Numbered from the stretch's first letter, positions 21,800 to 32,092 are shown. The stretch: DNA of 64,000 nucleotides from Modicisalibacter radicis (GCF_900961225.1 NZ_CAAHFN010000048.1:62001-126000), one strand, 5' to 3'. The notes: a model not told the origin generated them from the sequence alone. A program made the numbers and translations.

Positions 21800-23173
21800 A
21801 TGACTCTCGATGTAGTGATCCTGGCGGCGGGCCAGGGGACACGGATGCGTTCGACGCGGCCCAAGGTGCTGCACGAACTGGCGGGCAAGGCGCTGATCGA
21901 TCATGTCATCGCCACCGCCTCGAGCCTGGAGGACGCGCGTCTGCACGTGGTGATCGGTCACGGCGGCGACCAGGTTCGCGAGGCGCTCGCCGATGCCGAG
22001 GTCAATTTCGTCGTGCAGGCCGAGCAGAAGGGGACCGGTCATGCAGTGGCCCAGGCGCTCGAGGGACTCGGCGATGGCCAGGTACTGGTTCTGTATGCCG
22101 ATGTGCCGCTGATTCGACGTGAAACGCTGACGGCTTTGCTCGAGCGGGTCGACGAGCGGTGCATGGGGCTGCTTACCGTCGATCTGGACGACCCCGCCGG
22201 CTACGGACGCATCAAGCGCGACGCCGATGGCGAGGCGGTGGCGATCGTCGAGCACAAGGACGCCACCGCGGCGGAACGGACCATTCGCGAGTGCAATACC
22301 GGCATCATGGCGATGACCGCGCTGCAGTTGCGCCGCTGGTTGCCCCGGCTTTCCGCCGATAACGTGCAGGGTGAATACTACCTGACCGATGTGATCGCCA
22401 TGGCCGCCGTCGAGGGCACGGCGATTGCCACCACCCAGCCCGGCTCGCCCGGCGAGGTCGAGGGCGTCAACGACCGCGTGCAGTTGGCACGCCTGGAGCG
22501 TGTCTTCCAGGCCGGCGAGGCCGAGCGGCTGATGCGCGAGGGGGTGGCGCTGGCCGATCCATTACGCCTCGACGTGCGCGGCGAGCTCGACTGCGGGCGC
22601 GATGTGGTCATCGATGTCGGTTGCGTCTTCGAGGGCCGCGTCGAGTTGGCCGACGACGTTCGAGTGGGGCCGTACTGCGTGATTCGCGACAGCCTCATCG
22701 GCCCCGGCAGCGTGATCGAGGCGCATAGCGTCCTCGAGGGGGCGAGCGTCGAGGGCGACAGCCGGATCGGCCCGTTCGCGCGGCTGCGCCCCGGCACGCG
22801 GCTGGCACGCGGCGCCAGGATCGGCAATTTCGTCGAGACCAAGAACGCCGATCTCGGCGAGGGCGCCAAGATCAATCACTTGAGCTACGTCGGCGATGCG
22901 CGGCTGGGGCGTGGCGTCAATATCGGTGCCGGCACCATCACCTGCAACTACGACGGCGCCAACAAGCACCTTACTGAGATCGGCGATAGCGCCTTCATCG
23001 GCTCCAACACCGCACTGGTGGCGCCGGTGACGGTCGGTGAAGGAGCGACCGTGGGTGCCGGTTCGACGATCAGCAGGAATGTCGAGGCCGGCGCGCTGGC
23101 GGTGGCGCGTGGCCGGCAGATCAGCAAGCCCGACTGGGTGCGCCCGCAGAAGGCGTCCAAGCGCGATCATTGA
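21800..23173 (+). CDS. glmU: Bifunctional UDP-GlcNAc pyrophosphorylase / glucosamine-1-phosphate acetyltransferase
   Basis: About 457 residues. The uridyltransferase domain begins ILAAGQGTRMRSTRPKVLH (about 6-24), with VLYADVPLIRRETL. The C-terminal left-handed beta helix carries the hexapeptide repeats and the acetyl-CoA/catalytic region NIGAGTITCNYDGANKH. It makes UDP-GlcNAc in the cytoplasm for peptidoglycan and LPS. Three in-frame starts (GTG 21794, ATG 21797, ATG 21800) compete; the AAAGGGG site spaces best with 21800. glmS follows after 12 bases. Confidence 0.95.
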   Translation: MTLDVVILAAGQGTRMRSTRPKVLHELAGKALIDHVIATASSLEDARLHVVIGHGGDQVREALADAEVNFVVQAEQKGTGHAVAQALEGLGDGQVLVLYADVPLIRRETLTALLERVDERCMGLLTVDLDDPAGYGRIKRDADGEAVAIVEHKDATAAERTIRECNTGIMAMTALQLRRWLPRLSADNVQGEYYLTDVIAMAAVEGTAIATTQPGSPGEVEGVNDRVQLARLERVFQAGEAERLMREGVALADPLRLDVRGELDCGRDVVIDVGCVFEGRVELADDVRVGPYCVIRDSLIGPGSVIEAHSVLEGASVEGDSRIGPFARLRPGTRLARGARIGNFVETKNADLGEGAKINHLSYVGDARLGRGVNIGAGTITCNYDGANKHLTEIGDSAFIGSNTALVAPVTVGEGATVGAGSTISRNVEAGALAVARGRQISKPDWVRPQKASKRDH

Positions 23174-23185
23174 GGAGTAGCGAAC

Positions 23186-25021
23186 ATGTGTGGAATCGTT
23201 GGCGCCGTTGCCGAACGCAACGTTCAGGAGATCCTGCTCGAGGGCCTGCGACGGCTCGAGTACCGCGGCTACGACTCGGCGGGCATGGCGGTGCTGTCCG
23301 AGGATGCGCGCCTCAATCGCCAGCGGGCGACAGGCAAGGTCGCGGCCCTCGAGGAACGCTTGCTGACGGCGCCGTTGAGCGGTCGGGTGGGTGTCGCTCA
23401 TACGCGTTGGGCGACTCACGGTCGGCCCAGCGAAGAGAATGCCCACCCGCATCAGTCCGGCGAGAGTCTGGCGGTGGTGCACAACGGCATCATCGAAAAC
23501 TTCGAGTCGCTCAAGCGCGAACTCGAGGGCCAGGGTTACGTCTTCACCTCGCAGACCGACACCGAGGTCGTGGCGCATCTGCTGGGCAGGGAGTTCAACC
23601 GCACCCAGGATCTGCTCACGGCGGTGCAGACGGTGGTCGCGACCCTCGATGGTGCCTACGCGCTGGCGGTCATCCACAAGGCCCAGCCCGACGTTATCGT
23701 CGGTGCCCGCCAGGGTAGCCCGCTGGTCGTCGGGGTCGGCATCGGCGAGAGCTTTCTGGCGTCCGACCCGATGGCCCTGCTGCCGGTCACCGACCGCTTC
23801 ATCTATCTTCAGGAAGGCGACGTGGTACGCATCGCGCGGGGCGAGCCGGTGGCCATCTTCGATCGCCGCGGCGAGCATCAGGAGCGCAGCGTACAGACCT
23901 ACGAGCATGGCGACGGCGCGGTCACCAAGGGGGGCTATCGGCATTTCATGCTCAAGGAGATCCACGAGCAGCCGCAGGTCGTCGCCGCCGCGCTGGAAGG
24001 CCGGCTCAGCGAGCGTCATGCGTTGGTCAAGAGCTTCGGTACCGAGGCCGAGGCCTTGTTCGCCGAAACCCGCCAGATCCACATCATCGCCTGCGGCACC
24101 AGCTACCATGCCGGACTGGTGGCACGCTACTGGCTGGAAAGGTATGCCGGCATTCCCACCCAGGTCGAGGTCGCCTCGGAGTACCGCTATCGTCAGGTCG
24201 TGGTGCCCGAGGGCACGTTGTTCGTCACGCTTTCACAGTCCGGAGAAACCGCCGACACCCTGGCCGCGCTGCGTTTCGCTCGGGAACGCGGCTATCTGGC
24301 CAGCCTGGCGATCTGCAACGTGCCGGGCAGTTCGCTGGTGCGCGAGTCGGATCTGACGCTGATGACCCACGCCGGCCCCGAGATCGGCGTCGCCTCGACC
24401 AAGGCCTTTACCACCCAACTGGTCGGGCTGCTGCTGTTGACGCTATCGCTGGGACGGCTGCGTGGCATGGACGAGTCCCGCGAAGGCGAGATCGTTCAGG
24501 CCCTGCGACACTTGCCCCAGGCCGTTTCCCAGGTACTTGGCCTGGATGGTGACATCGAGGAACTGGCCATGGCTTTCGCCGAGAAGGAGCATGCGCTGTT
24601 CCTCGGCCGCGGTGCGCATTTCCCGATCGCCCTGGAAGGCGCGCTCAAGCTCAAGGAAATCTCCTACATCCACGCCGAAGCCTACCCGGCCGGCGAACTC
24701 AAGCACGGTCCGCTGGCGCTTATCGACAGTGAGATGCCGGTGATCTCCGTGGCGCCCAACGATGAGTTGCTGGAGAAGCTCAAGTCCAATCTCCAGGAGG
24801 TTCGTGCCCGCGGCGGCGAGCTGTTCGTGTTCGCCGACGAGGCGGTATACCTGGAAGAGGCCGAAGGGGTCCACGTGATGCGCCTGCCGCATATCGACGA
24901 GGCGCTGGCGCCGATTCTCTATACCGTGCCGCTGCAGTTGCTCGCTTACCATGTCGCTGTGCTCAAGGGCACCGACGTCGATCAGCCGCGTAACCTGGCC
25001 AAGTCGGTGACCGTCGAGTAA
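23186..25021 (+). CDS. glmS: Glutamine-fructose-6-phosphate aminotransferase (isomerizing)
   Basis: 611 residues. The N-terminal glutaminase begins MCGIVGA, with Cys2 the nucleophile after Met removal. Two SIS domains bind fructose-6-phosphate: [11 protein letters not shown] (about 301-311) and [22 protein letters not shown]. The C-terminus ends KSVTVE, as in the family. It supplies glucosamine-6-phosphate, so glmU and glmS together cover both ends of UDP-GlcNAc synthesis. No terminator is obvious after it. Confidence 0.97.
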   Translation: MCGIVGAVAERNVQEILLEGLRRLEYRGYDSAGMAVLSEDARLNRQRATGKVAALEERLLTAPLSGRVGVAHTRWATHGRPSEENAHPHQSGESLAVVHNGIIENFESLKRELEGQGYVFTSQTDTEVVAHLLGREFNRTQDLLTAVQTVVATLDGAYALAVIHKAQPDVIVGARQGSPLVVGVGIGESFLASDPMALLPVTDRFIYLQEGDVVRIARGEPVAIFDRRGEHQERSVQTYEHGDGAVTKGGYRHFMLKEIHEQPQVVAAALEGRLSERHALVKSFGTEAEALFAETRQIHIIACGTSYHAGLVARYWLERYAGIPTQVEVASEYRYRQVVVPEGTLFVTLSQSGETADTLAALRFARERGYLASLAICNVPGSSLVRESDLTLMTHAGPEIGVASTKAFTTQLVGLLLLTLSLGRLRGMDESREGEIVQALRHLPQAVSQVLGLDGDIEELAMAFAEKEHALFLGRGAHFPIALEGALKLKEISYIHAEAYPAGELKHGPLALIDSEMPVISVAPNDELLEKLKSNLQEVRARGGELFVFADEAVYLEEAEGVHVMRLPHIDEALAPILYTVPLQLLAYHVAVLKGTDVDQPRNLAKSVTVE

Positions 25022-25314
25022 TTCGTCCTGCCGGATCTTTGAATATCCAGCTGCCTTTTGATGACCTCCTGGTTTCAAGGAGCAACTGGTGAGCGAACAC
25101 AACGGTCGGTGAAACCGGATATCGAAACGGGCATGGCATGCGCGAGCGCATGGGGCGTGACAAGGTACATGAAAAGGCCGAGCAGGAAGTCGAGCCAGGA
25201 GACACGCGAAGGCATCCTGGCTCGGGCGGAAGTGACTCTGACGAAGTTGCCAGGAACGGGGAGCTTGGCCCAGGTCCTGTATGCGTGTCCCGGCGGTTGG
25301 CGACGGCGCGCCAA
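25022..25314. other. Gap between glmS and mltA, nothing recognised
   Basis: 293 bases lie between the convergent glmS and mltA genes. Open frames here have no recognisable content and look like the composition shadows common in GC-rich DNA. I see no strong hairpin with a T run. Confidence 0.5.
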
Positions 25315-26451
25315 TCAGCGCGTCCTGGGCATCAGTACCCACAGCTGACCGGGCTGCTTCATGCGACCGGCATTTTCGCCGGCTTCGTCACCGTACCCCC
25401 AGAAGAAGTCGGCACGTACCGACCCCTTGATGGCGCTGCCGGTATCCTGGGCGACCATCAGGCGTTGCAGCGGTTCCTCGGAGAGCGGCTGCGTGGTGGC
25501 CAGGAACACCGGTGCGCCCAGGGGGATGCGCGACGGATCGACGGCGAGGCTGCGTTGCGAGGTCAACGGTACGCCCAGTGCCCCGACCGGTCCCTCGCCG
25601 GTGACCCGGGGATCGATGCCCCGGGACTGGAAGAACACCATGCGGGGATTGACGTCGAGCGCGCTGTCGACGCGCCGGGGGTTGCCCCGTGCCCAGTCGC
25701 GTATGCCGGCGAGGGTCGCCTCGCCGGGGGTGATCTCTCCGCGTTCGATCAGCGCCCGGGCGAAGGAGCGAAACGGCTGGTTGTTGGTACCCGCGAAGCC
25801 CACCCGCATCACGCCGCCCTCGGCCAGCTCGATACGCCCCGAGCCCTGAATCTGCAGGTAGGCGGCCTCTACCGGATCGTCGACCCAGACCAGTTCCTGG
25901 CCGCGCAGGATCCCGGACTCCATCAACTCGGCACGCGGCGGGCGAGTCTTGCCGGTGTCTTGTGCCCAGGCAGGCGGCAGCCGGTAGAGCGGCACCTGAT
26001 AGCGTCCGTGGCGCTGGAGCGAGCCCTGCAGGCGCGGCTCGTAGTAGCCGGTGATCGTGCCGGTGGTCGAGCCGTCGTCGTTGATCATCAGGTGAGGCGC
26101 GAAATGCCGCTCGAAGAAGCGGGTGATGGCGCGATTGTCGAGCGGGTCGACGCGCCCGGCATCGGCACACACGCCGCTCCAGGCAGGCTTGTCGGCGAGC
26201 CGGGTGCAACTGGCGCGAAAGGCGCTCCAGGCACTGACGGCGTTGTCCTGCGGCCAGCCGGGCAGGGCCTGCCAGGGCATCGGCCGCATTTGCCCGCGGA
26301 GGTCGCCGCCGGCCGATGGAGGCGGCATGGTGGGCGAGGGCGGCCGGCTGCTACAGGCGGCCAGCAAGAGCATGAGGCACAATCCAGCAAGGCGTGAAGC
26401 GAATTTATGGGAGAGGCCGGACGGCCGCCGGTCGATGGCCAGATTGCGCAC
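25315..26451 (-). CDS. mltA: Membrane-bound lytic murein transglycosylase A
   Basis: 378 residues. An N-terminal lipoprotein signal ends in the lipobox LAAC with the acylated cysteine at residue 33. The 3D/MltA domain follows, with ITGYYEPRLQGSL (about 142-154), YLQIQGSGRIEL and the catalytic-aspartate motif LMVAQDTGSAIKG. The C-terminus ends GQLWVLMPR. It cleaves glycan strands from the inner face of the outer membrane, leaving anhydro-muropeptides. It is convergent with glmS. Confidence 0.93.
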   Translation of the reverse strand: MRNLAIDRRPSGLSHKFASRLAGLCLMLLLAACSSRPPSPTMPPPSAGGDLRGQMRPMPWQALPGWPQDNAVSAWSAFRASCTRLADKPAWSGVCADAGRVDPLDNRAITRFFERHFAPHLMINDDGSTTGTITGYYEPRLQGSLQRHGRYQVPLYRLPPAWAQDTGKTRPPRAELMESGILRGQELVWVDDPVEAAYLQIQGSGRIELAEGGVMRVGFAGTNNQPFRSFARALIERGEITPGEATLAGIRDWARGNPRRVDSALDVNPRMVFFQSRGIDPRVTGEGPVGALGVPLTSQRSLAVDPSRIPLGAPVFLATTQPLSEEPLQRLMVAQDTGSAIKGSVRADFFWGYGDEAGENAGRMKQPGQLWVLMPRTR

Positions 26452-26694
26452 GCAGATTACCCCTGTTTCCGTTCCCTGAAAGCGGTTCGGCGCTGGGCCG
26501 ACCGTCAGCGATTATAGGCCAAGGCGGACGTTACGCTATACGCCAAGGGTCGTGCCACGCATTTACCGGTTCCTGCAGGGGTCGACATCGAGGCCACGTG
26601 CGTGTTCCGGCGAGGCACGCCAGATGATAATGCCCTCTTTCGAGGCGATATCAGCGCACGAAACGGACGCTACGCGCAACCGGAAAGGCAAACA

Positions 26695-27564
26695 ATGGCA
26701 ACGAGCGACGAGCCCCGGCTTCACCTGGGGCTGCCCATGTGGGCCAACACCGACTGGCGGGGAGGACTCTACCCGCGGCATGCCAAGGCCGCGACGTTCC
26801 TCGCCGACTACGCACGCTTCTTCAGCAGCGTCGAGGGCAATACCACCTTCTACAGCGGGGTGCCACGCGAGGCCACCGTGGCCGGTTGGGCGCGTCAGGC
26901 TCCGGCGTACTTCCGATTTTGTTTCAAGCTGCCGGCACGCCTTACCCACGAGAAACGCCTGGTGGCGATCGATGAGGAGCTGGCGGCGTTTCTGGCCAGC
27001 CTGGCGCCCCTCGAGGATCGGCTCGGGCCGCTGATGATCCAGTTGCCGCGTGACTTCGGCAGCGACGAGCTGCCCCGACTGGCCGATGTGCTCGAGCGCT
27101 GGCCACGGAATATTCCCTGTGCCGTCGAGGTCAGAGCCAGTGAATTTTTCCACAAGGGGAGCGCCGAGCAGCAACTCAACCGCTTGTTGATAAGTCACGG
27201 CGTCGACCGGGTGATGCTCGACGTGAGACCGCTGTTCTCGACGCCGGCCGGCAACGACCCACGCCTGCTCAAGGCGCAGGGCGAAAAGCCACGACGCCCG
27301 CTACACGTGCTCTCCACCGGCGAGCGTCCGATCGTCCGTTTTATCGGACACCTTGACACGGCGATCAATCAGCGGTATTTCGCGGCCTGGATCGAGCGCC
27401 TCGTCCTGTGGATAAAACAGGGGAAAACTCCTTATCTCTTTGTGCATACACCGGACAATCGTCATGCCCCCGAACTCGCCCGTGCGTTGACGTCCCGGCT
27501 GCCTGCGGGGATCTTGGAAGCGCCTGGCGCCTATCCCGGCGAGCGCCAGGCAACGTTGTTCTGA
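26695..27564 (+). CDS. DUF72 domain protein
   Basis: 289 residues. The DUF72 TIM-barrel pattern is clear: LHLGLPMWANTDWRGGLYP at the start, YARFFSSVEGNTTFYS (about 42-57), FCFKLPARLTHEKRL and QLPRDFGSDELPRLADVLE. No biochemical role is established for the family; a sugar-isomerase-like fold is known. The ATG at 26695 follows GGAAAGGC; the longer frame to 26602 has no such site. A perfect DnaA box (27407-27415) lies inside the coding sequence. Confidence 0.88.
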   Translation: MATSDEPRLHLGLPMWANTDWRGGLYPRHAKAATFLADYARFFSSVEGNTTFYSGVPREATVAGWARQAPAYFRFCFKLPARLTHEKRLVAIDEELAAFLASLAPLEDRLGPLMIQLPRDFGSDELPRLADVLERWPRNIPCAVEVRASEFFHKGSAEQQLNRLLISHGVDRVMLDVRPLFSTPAGNDPRLLKAQGEKPRRPLHVLSTGERPIVRFIGHLDTAINQRYFAAWIERLVLWIKQGKTPYLFVHTPDNRHAPELARALTSRLPAGILEAPGAYPGERQATLF

Positions 27565-27892
27565 AGGCCGCTTCGCAGCGGCTTGGACTGGCCATTCGTC
27601 CTGTCATCGGATAGTTTTGTCGGGCCTTTTTTCGCCTCGATGGCGATCCTTGCTGAAAAGCGCTCGTTCCGGCGTTCTTCGGTAATCCTCCGGCACGCTT
27701 CATCGCCTGACGCCTTACCGGGCAATGGCGACGCGGCGTTGCCGCGCGGCAGTGATCCTGCTGGCTTTCATGGATCCTGTCATGCCCCTGGCCAGCGTTG
27801 CGCGATCCGCGACGCGCGGGACGTGGCACAACAAGCACAAGCCGTCATCGCATCCGATCGATCGATGACGACACGTACATTCAGGGTGAGTT
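27565..27892. other. Gap between DUF72 gene and NSS transporter gene
   Basis: 328 bases with no convincing gene. A small 6-bp hairpin (27567-27582) follows the DUF72 gene without a T run. The start of the downstream mRNA must lie here, but no promoter stands out. Confidence 0.45.
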
Positions 27893-29233
27893 ATGTCGAA
27901 ACAACTTCACGCACACTGGTCGTCCCGGCTGACCTTCGTCCTTGCGGCGACGGGCTCGGCGGTCGGCCTGGGCAACATCTGGAAATTCCCCTACATGGTG
28001 GGGGAGAGCGGTGGCGCGGCCTTCGTGCTCGTCTACCTGGTCTGTATCGCCCTGATCGGCCTGCCGATCCTGGTGGCCGAATGGCTGCTGGGCCGGCGCG
28101 GCCAGAAGAATCCGATCAACACCATGAGCGAACTGGCCCGCCACAACGGCTTGAGCCGAGGCTGGACGCTGGTGGGCATCAGCGGTGTGCTCGGGGCCTT
28201 TCTGATCCTGTCGTTCTACAGCGTGATCGGCGGCTGGTCGCTGTCCTACACGCTGGGCGCGGTGACCGGCGAGTTCAGCGGCCTGGACGCCGATGGCGTC
28301 GGTGGGCTTTTCAACGGCATGCTGGCCAGCCCCGGGGTGCTGCTCGGCTGGCATTCGCTGTTCATGATCCTGACGATCGGCATCGTCGCCCGCGGCGTGA
28401 CCAGCGGCCTGGAGGGCGCGGTGCGCACGCTGATGCCGGCCCTGGCGGTGCTGCTGGTGATCCTGATCGGCTATGGCATGACCACCGGGCATTTCGGCGA
28501 GGCGATGAATTACCTGTTCAATCCCGAGTGGAGCAAGCTCACCGGTACCACCGTGCTGGCGGCGCTGGGCCATGCCTTCTTCACGCTGTCGTTGGGCATG
28601 GGCATCATGATGGCCTACGGCTCCTATCTGGGCGAAGAGGTCAACCTGCTCAAGACCGCGCGCACGGTGGTGATCATGGATACCGTGATCGCGCTCGGTG
28701 CCGGCCTGGCGATCTTCCCCATCGTCTTCGCCAACGGGCTCGACCTGGCATCCGGACCGGGGCTGATCTTCGTCACCCTGCCGCTGGCCTTCGGCAACAT
28801 GGACGGCGGCGTCATCCTGGGGCTGATGTTCTTCCTGCTGCTGACCTTTGCCGCGCTGACCTCGGCGATCTCGCTGCTCGAGCCGGTGGTCGAATTCGTC
28901 GAGGAGCGCACGCCGCTGGCACGGGTCGGCGCGACGCTGGTCGCCGGTGCCGGCGCCTGGGCGCTGGGTATCGCCGCGCTGCTGTCGTTCAACGTGTGGA
29001 GCGAGCCGCTGGTCTTCGGGCTGGATGTCTTCAACCTGCTCGACACGCTGACCAGCAAGTTCATGCTGCCGTTGACCGGGCTGGGCGCTATCCTGTTCAC
29101 CGCTTGGCGGCTGGACCGCCGGAGCGTGCAGAGCGAGCTGGGGCTCAGCGGCGGCAGCGCGACGCTATGGCAGCTGGTGACGCGTTTCGTCGCCCCGCTG
29201 GGGGTGATCGTGGTGTTCGTCGGCAGTCTCTGA
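27893..29233 (+). CDS. Neurotransmitter:sodium symporter (NSS/SNF) family transporter
   Basis: 446 residues and about 11 membrane segments. The family signature SAVGLGNIWKFPYMVGESG (about 19-37) forms the Na+ and substrate site of membrane segment 1. The SLGMGIMMAYGSYLGEE segment near residue 226 corresponds to segment 6. It imports an amino acid or related small solute with Na+, consistent with life in salt. The substrate cannot be read from the sequence. A GC-rich terminator-like hairpin follows. Confidence 0.93.
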   Translation: MSKQLHAHWSSRLTFVLAATGSAVGLGNIWKFPYMVGESGGAAFVLVYLVCIALIGLPILVAEWLLGRRGQKNPINTMSELARHNGLSRGWTLVGISGVLGAFLILSFYSVIGGWSLSYTLGAVTGEFSGLDADGVGGLFNGMLASPGVLLGWHSLFMILTIGIVARGVTSGLEGAVRTLMPALAVLLVILIGYGMTTGHFGEAMNYLFNPEWSKLTGTTVLAALGHAFFTLSLGMGIMMAYGSYLGEEVNLLKTARTVVIMDTVIALGAGLAIFPIVFANGLDLASGPGLIFVTLPLAFGNMDGGVILGLMFFLLLTFAALTSAISLLEPVVEFVEERTPLARVGATLVAGAGAWALGIAALLSFNVWSEPLVFGLDVFNLLDTLTSKFMLPLTGLGAILFTAWRLDRRSVQSELGLSGGSATLWQLVTRFVAPLGVIVVFVGSL

Positions 29234-29258
29234 GACGCTCCACGCGGCACCGTTCGCA

Positions 29259-29285
29259 GGGCCCCGGCTCGACCGGGGCCTTGCC
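29259..29285. terminator. Hairpin between the NSS transporter and the convergent small gene
   Basis: GGCCCCGG at 29260-29267 pairs with 29273-29280 around CTCGA and is followed by TTGCC. It probably serves as a terminator for the transporter; the T run is short. Confidence 0.6.
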
Positions 29286-29294
29286 ATCAGGTCG

Positions 29295-29498
29295 CTACTG
29301 CAGGGCTTCTTCGTCGTAGGCGGCGATGTCGCGCTCCAGGCGCTTTATCTCGTTGTGCATCTCGATGCCGCGCCGGGCCCTGAGATAACGAATGGCGGCG
29401 CTCTTCTTGCGCGATTCGTGATCGGCGACCTCAAGGTTCATGAAAATGTCGAGGAGTTCACGTTTCACGGCGCCAAGCTGATGGGTTGCATTAGGCAT
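29295..29498 (-). CDS. PA3496-like small protein (putative envelope integrity)
   Basis: 67 residues, highly charged. The segment YLRARRGIEMHNEIKRLER matches the conserved (L/Y)xARRxIExHxExxxLER core of small proteins annotated as PA3496-like. No signal peptide or membrane segment is seen. The ATG at 29498 has AAAGGAGAG just upstream, so I prefer it over the 25-codon upstream extension. A TATAGT box (complement of 29544-29549) could be its -10 element. The function is not established. Confidence 0.6.
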   Translation of the reverse strand: MPNATHQLGAVKRELLDIFMNLEVADHESRKKSAAIRYLRARRGIEMHNEIKRLERDIAAYDEEALQ

Positions 29499-29722
29499 GA
29501 TCGACTCTCCTTTCTTCGGTGACGTCACTGCGACACCTTTTTTACTATACCCCAGTTGACAAAAGCGTGACATTGGCGTCGATAAATGCGTTTTTAACGC
29601 TTGATTGCGCCTGCCGGGTCGGTCAGCCTGAACGGGGTGATCGTAACCCGCGCGAATTCAGTGCCTGCCCTCCCGTATTCGGGCACTATCCATGCCGCAA
29701 GGCCATCACCGAGGAGCCCGCC

Positions 29723-30586
29723 GTGAGCCGTGCCCTGTTCGATGAAATGAGACGTCGCATGGAGCTCTTCCGGCGCTCCGAGCAGAAGGTCGCGCGCTTC
29801 GTGCTGCGCAACCCCGATGAAGTCATCCACATGCGCATCGTCGATCTGGCCACCGAGGCCAAGGTCAGCGAGCCGACCGTGGTGCGTTTCTGCCGTGCAC
29901 TGGGCTGCGACGGCTTCCAGGATTTCAAGCTAAAGCTGGCGCAGATGCTGGCCACCGGCAGCCAGTTCGCCCAGTTCTCGATGAACGACAGCGACAGCGT
30001 CGCCGAGTTTTCCCACAGCATCTTCGACTCCACCGTAGGCACCCTGCTGTCGGTACGCGACCGTCTCGACAACGAGGCGCTGGGCCGGGCGGTCAACGCC
30101 CTGGCGATGGCCAACCGGGTGGAATTCTACGGCTTCGGCGCGTCGGGGGCGGTGGCCTTCGACGCCCAGCACAAGTTCTTCCGCCTGCAGATATCGACGT
30201 CGGCCTATGCCGACCCGCACATGCAGAACATGTCGGCGGCGACCCTCAAGGAGGGCGACGTGGTGGTGGCCATCTCGCAGACCGGGCGCACCCGCGCGCT
30301 GGTCGACAGCGTGCGCCTGGCGCGCGAGACCGGCGCCACGGTGATCGGTCTTTGCCCCAGCGATACGCCGCTGGCCGAGGAGGTAGGCCTACCGCTGTAC
30401 ATCGACGTTCACGAGGACACCGAGATCTATACGCCGATGAGCTCGCGCATCGCTCACCTGGTATTGATCGACGTGCTCGCGGTGGGCGTGGCCAAGACCC
30501 GCGGGCCGCATCTCGCCGAACAGCTCAAGGCCGTCAAGCGCAGCCTCAACCCGCTGCGCTTTCCAGAGTCGCCGGGTGATACCTGA
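29723..30586 (+). CDS. hexR: MurR/RpiR-family transcriptional regulator HexR
   Basis: 287 residues. The N-terminal HTH_6 domain contains VARFVLRNPDEVIHMRIVD and the recognition helix in AKVSEPTVVRFCRALGCDGF (about 47-66). The C-terminal SIS domain (about 125-265) has FYGFGASGAVAFDAQHKF and VVVAISQTGRTRALV. HexR represses central carbon genes (Entner-Doudoroff, zwf, gluconeogenesis) and is released by KDPG. The GTG at 29723 follows GAGGAG; TTGACA at 29556-29561 may be the -35 element. No Entner-Doudoroff genes adjoin it here, unlike in many relatives. Confidence 0.9.
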   Translation: MSRALFDEMRRRMELFRRSEQKVARFVLRNPDEVIHMRIVDLATEAKVSEPTVVRFCRALGCDGFQDFKLKLAQMLATGSQFAQFSMNDSDSVAEFSHSIFDSTVGTLLSVRDRLDNEALGRAVNALAMANRVEFYGFGASGAVAFDAQHKFFRLQISTSAYADPHMQNMSAATLKEGDVVVAISQTGRTRALVDSVRLARETGATVIGLCPSDTPLAEEVGLPLYIDVHEDTEIYTPMSSRIAHLVLIDVLAVGVAKTRGPHLAEQLKAVKRSLNPLRFPESPGDT

Positions 30587-30719
30587 ACGATTAGCCGTGA
30601 GTCGCGCTAACTGTCGTTGGATAAATGACCATCAGCCGGCGGGCGCAGAGAGGAAACATCGACGGAACAGGCACCTTCTCATCGAGCATGCCGCATGGCG
30701 ATACGGAGCCGACCAGCGA

Positions 30720-31364
30720 TCATCCTCTCGACAAGCGCCGACTCATCAGGTCGCCCGCCGCCCGCACCGGATTAACGACTGGCAGACGGATGTAAGGCGC
30801 AACGAGCATCGCCACGTCGGTTGTTGCCATGCCGGTACAGGCGAGTGCCACCACGTCGGCGCCTTGGCCCTCGAGAGCCTGCGCCGCGGCGATGATAGCG
30901 AGCTTGCCTTCTTCGGTGTGAATGTCATGGGTGCATTCGACACCGTCAGGCTGGAGATAGCGCATCAATCGGCCCTTTAACCGAGCGCGAAACACTGGCG
31001 GAGCATCGGCTTCGATACCGATGGCGCCAATGTGCGAACCCATCATCAGCGCTTTCTCGCAGCACGCTTCGCCGGCGCCGATGACCGGGATCGGCAGTGT
31101 TGCCTTGAGCTTCTTCAAGCCGGGATCGGCGGCGCAACTGACGATCAGCCCATCGAGATCACAGACCCATTCGCTGGCCAGCGCCTCGATCTGCGGCAAC
31201 GCGTGGATCAGGCTCTCGGCATCGTGGATGCCCCGCGGCTGGTCGGGCAGGCAACGGGTCTCCAGCGCTAACTCGGGATGATCGGCCTGGACCAGACGCT
31301 GATGATGCTCGAGAAATTCGCGGTCACTGGAGGTCACGACGCGCAAAATGCCGACCCGTTTCAT
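30720..31364 (-). CDS. Aspartate/glutamate/hydantoin racemase family protein
   Basis: 214 residues. It has two candidate catalytic cysteines, in LIVSCAADPGLK (about 77) and VVALACTGMATTD (about 177), as expected for two-cysteine cofactor-independent racemases. GAGEACCEKA and the final VVNPVRAAGDLM fit the family. It is the last gene of the operon that begins at 35438. Its start overlaps the dipeptidase stop (ATGA). Racemising an amino acid released by the upstream peptidase is a plausible but untested role. Confidence 0.8.
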   Translation of the reverse strand: MKRVGILRVVTSSDREFLEHHQRLVQADHPELALETRCLPDQPRGIHDAESLIHALPQIEALASEWVCDLDGLIVSCAADPGLKKLKATLPIPVIGAGEACCEKALMMGSHIGAIGIEADAPPVFRARLKGRLMRYLQPDGVECTHDIHTEEGKLAIIAAAQALEGQGADVVALACTGMATTDVAMLVAPYIRLPVVNPVRAAGDLMSRRLSRG

Positions 31365-32092
31365 GGCTGAATGCCCGGAGTGAGCAGAGTGTCAAGGCGA
31401 CTTCCGGCGGCCAACGCTGCCTGGCCATCGGCGCTGAAGGCCACGCCATCTAGCCCGCCGACGAGGGTCAATGAATCGCCTTCCCGCCGTAGCGCTGTGC
31501 CCTCGCGCAATGCCACGACCAGTGCCCCTGGATTGAGCGCCAGATACTCGGCCAGGCGCTCCTCGCGGCTCTCGCCATTATGGCCAGGCGGCTTGCCGGC
31601 CATGAAGTGCGGATTGAGCTGGAACGGTACCAGGCCGAGCGTAACGAAGCTCGGTGGTTCGACGATCGGCATGTCGTTGGTAGTACAGAGCGTCGGTCCG
31701 GCGATATTCGAGCCGGCGCTCCAGCCGATGTAGGGTATGCCGTCAGAAACACGTTGGCGAATCGCCTCCAGTAGATCTGTCTCATGGAGACGCTTGACCA
31801 AGGCGAAGGTATTACCGCCGCCAACGACAATGGCTTCGGCCTCGTGAACGGCGGCTTGGGGATCGGCCGCCTGATGGACACTATCGACACCGAGACCAAT
31901 GGCCGTGAATGCCGGGCGCACCTGTTCGAGATAGGCATCGAAGGTCTTGACGACACCGGCAAAAGGAATGAACAGCACGCGTTTGGGCGGTGCTGGCCTG
32001 GCGCCGATAAAATCGGCGATCAGCGGCTGGGCGTGTTCGAGATAGCCGGTCGAACCGGCGCGGGAGCTGCTGAGCAGTAGAAGGCGAGACAT
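31361..32092 (-). CDS. pepE: Dipeptidase E (alpha-aspartyl dipeptidase, S51)
   Basis: 243 residues. The serine nucleophile lies in IGWSAGSNIAGPT (about 121-133), preceded by EAIVVGGGNTFALVKRLHE and followed by PFQLNPHFMAGKPPGHNGESREERL, which holds the histidine. PepE cleaves dipeptides with N-terminal aspartate in the cytoplasm. The start is the ATG at 32092, because the 10 upstream in-frame codons run into the intergenic hairpin. It is the fourth gene of the AroM/OPT operon. Confidence 0.9.
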   Translation of the reverse strand: MSRLLLLSSSRAGSTGYLEHAQPLIADFIGARPAPPKRVLFIPFAGVVKTFDAYLEQVRPAFTAIGLGVDSVHQAADPQAAVHEAEAIVVGGGNTFALVKRLHETDLLEAIRQRVSDGIPYIGWSAGSNIAGPTLCTTNDMPIVEPPSFVTLGLVPFQLNPHFMAGKPPGHNGESREERLAEYLALNPGALVVALREGTALRREGDSLTLVGGLDGVAFSADGQAALAAGSRLDTLLTPGIQP

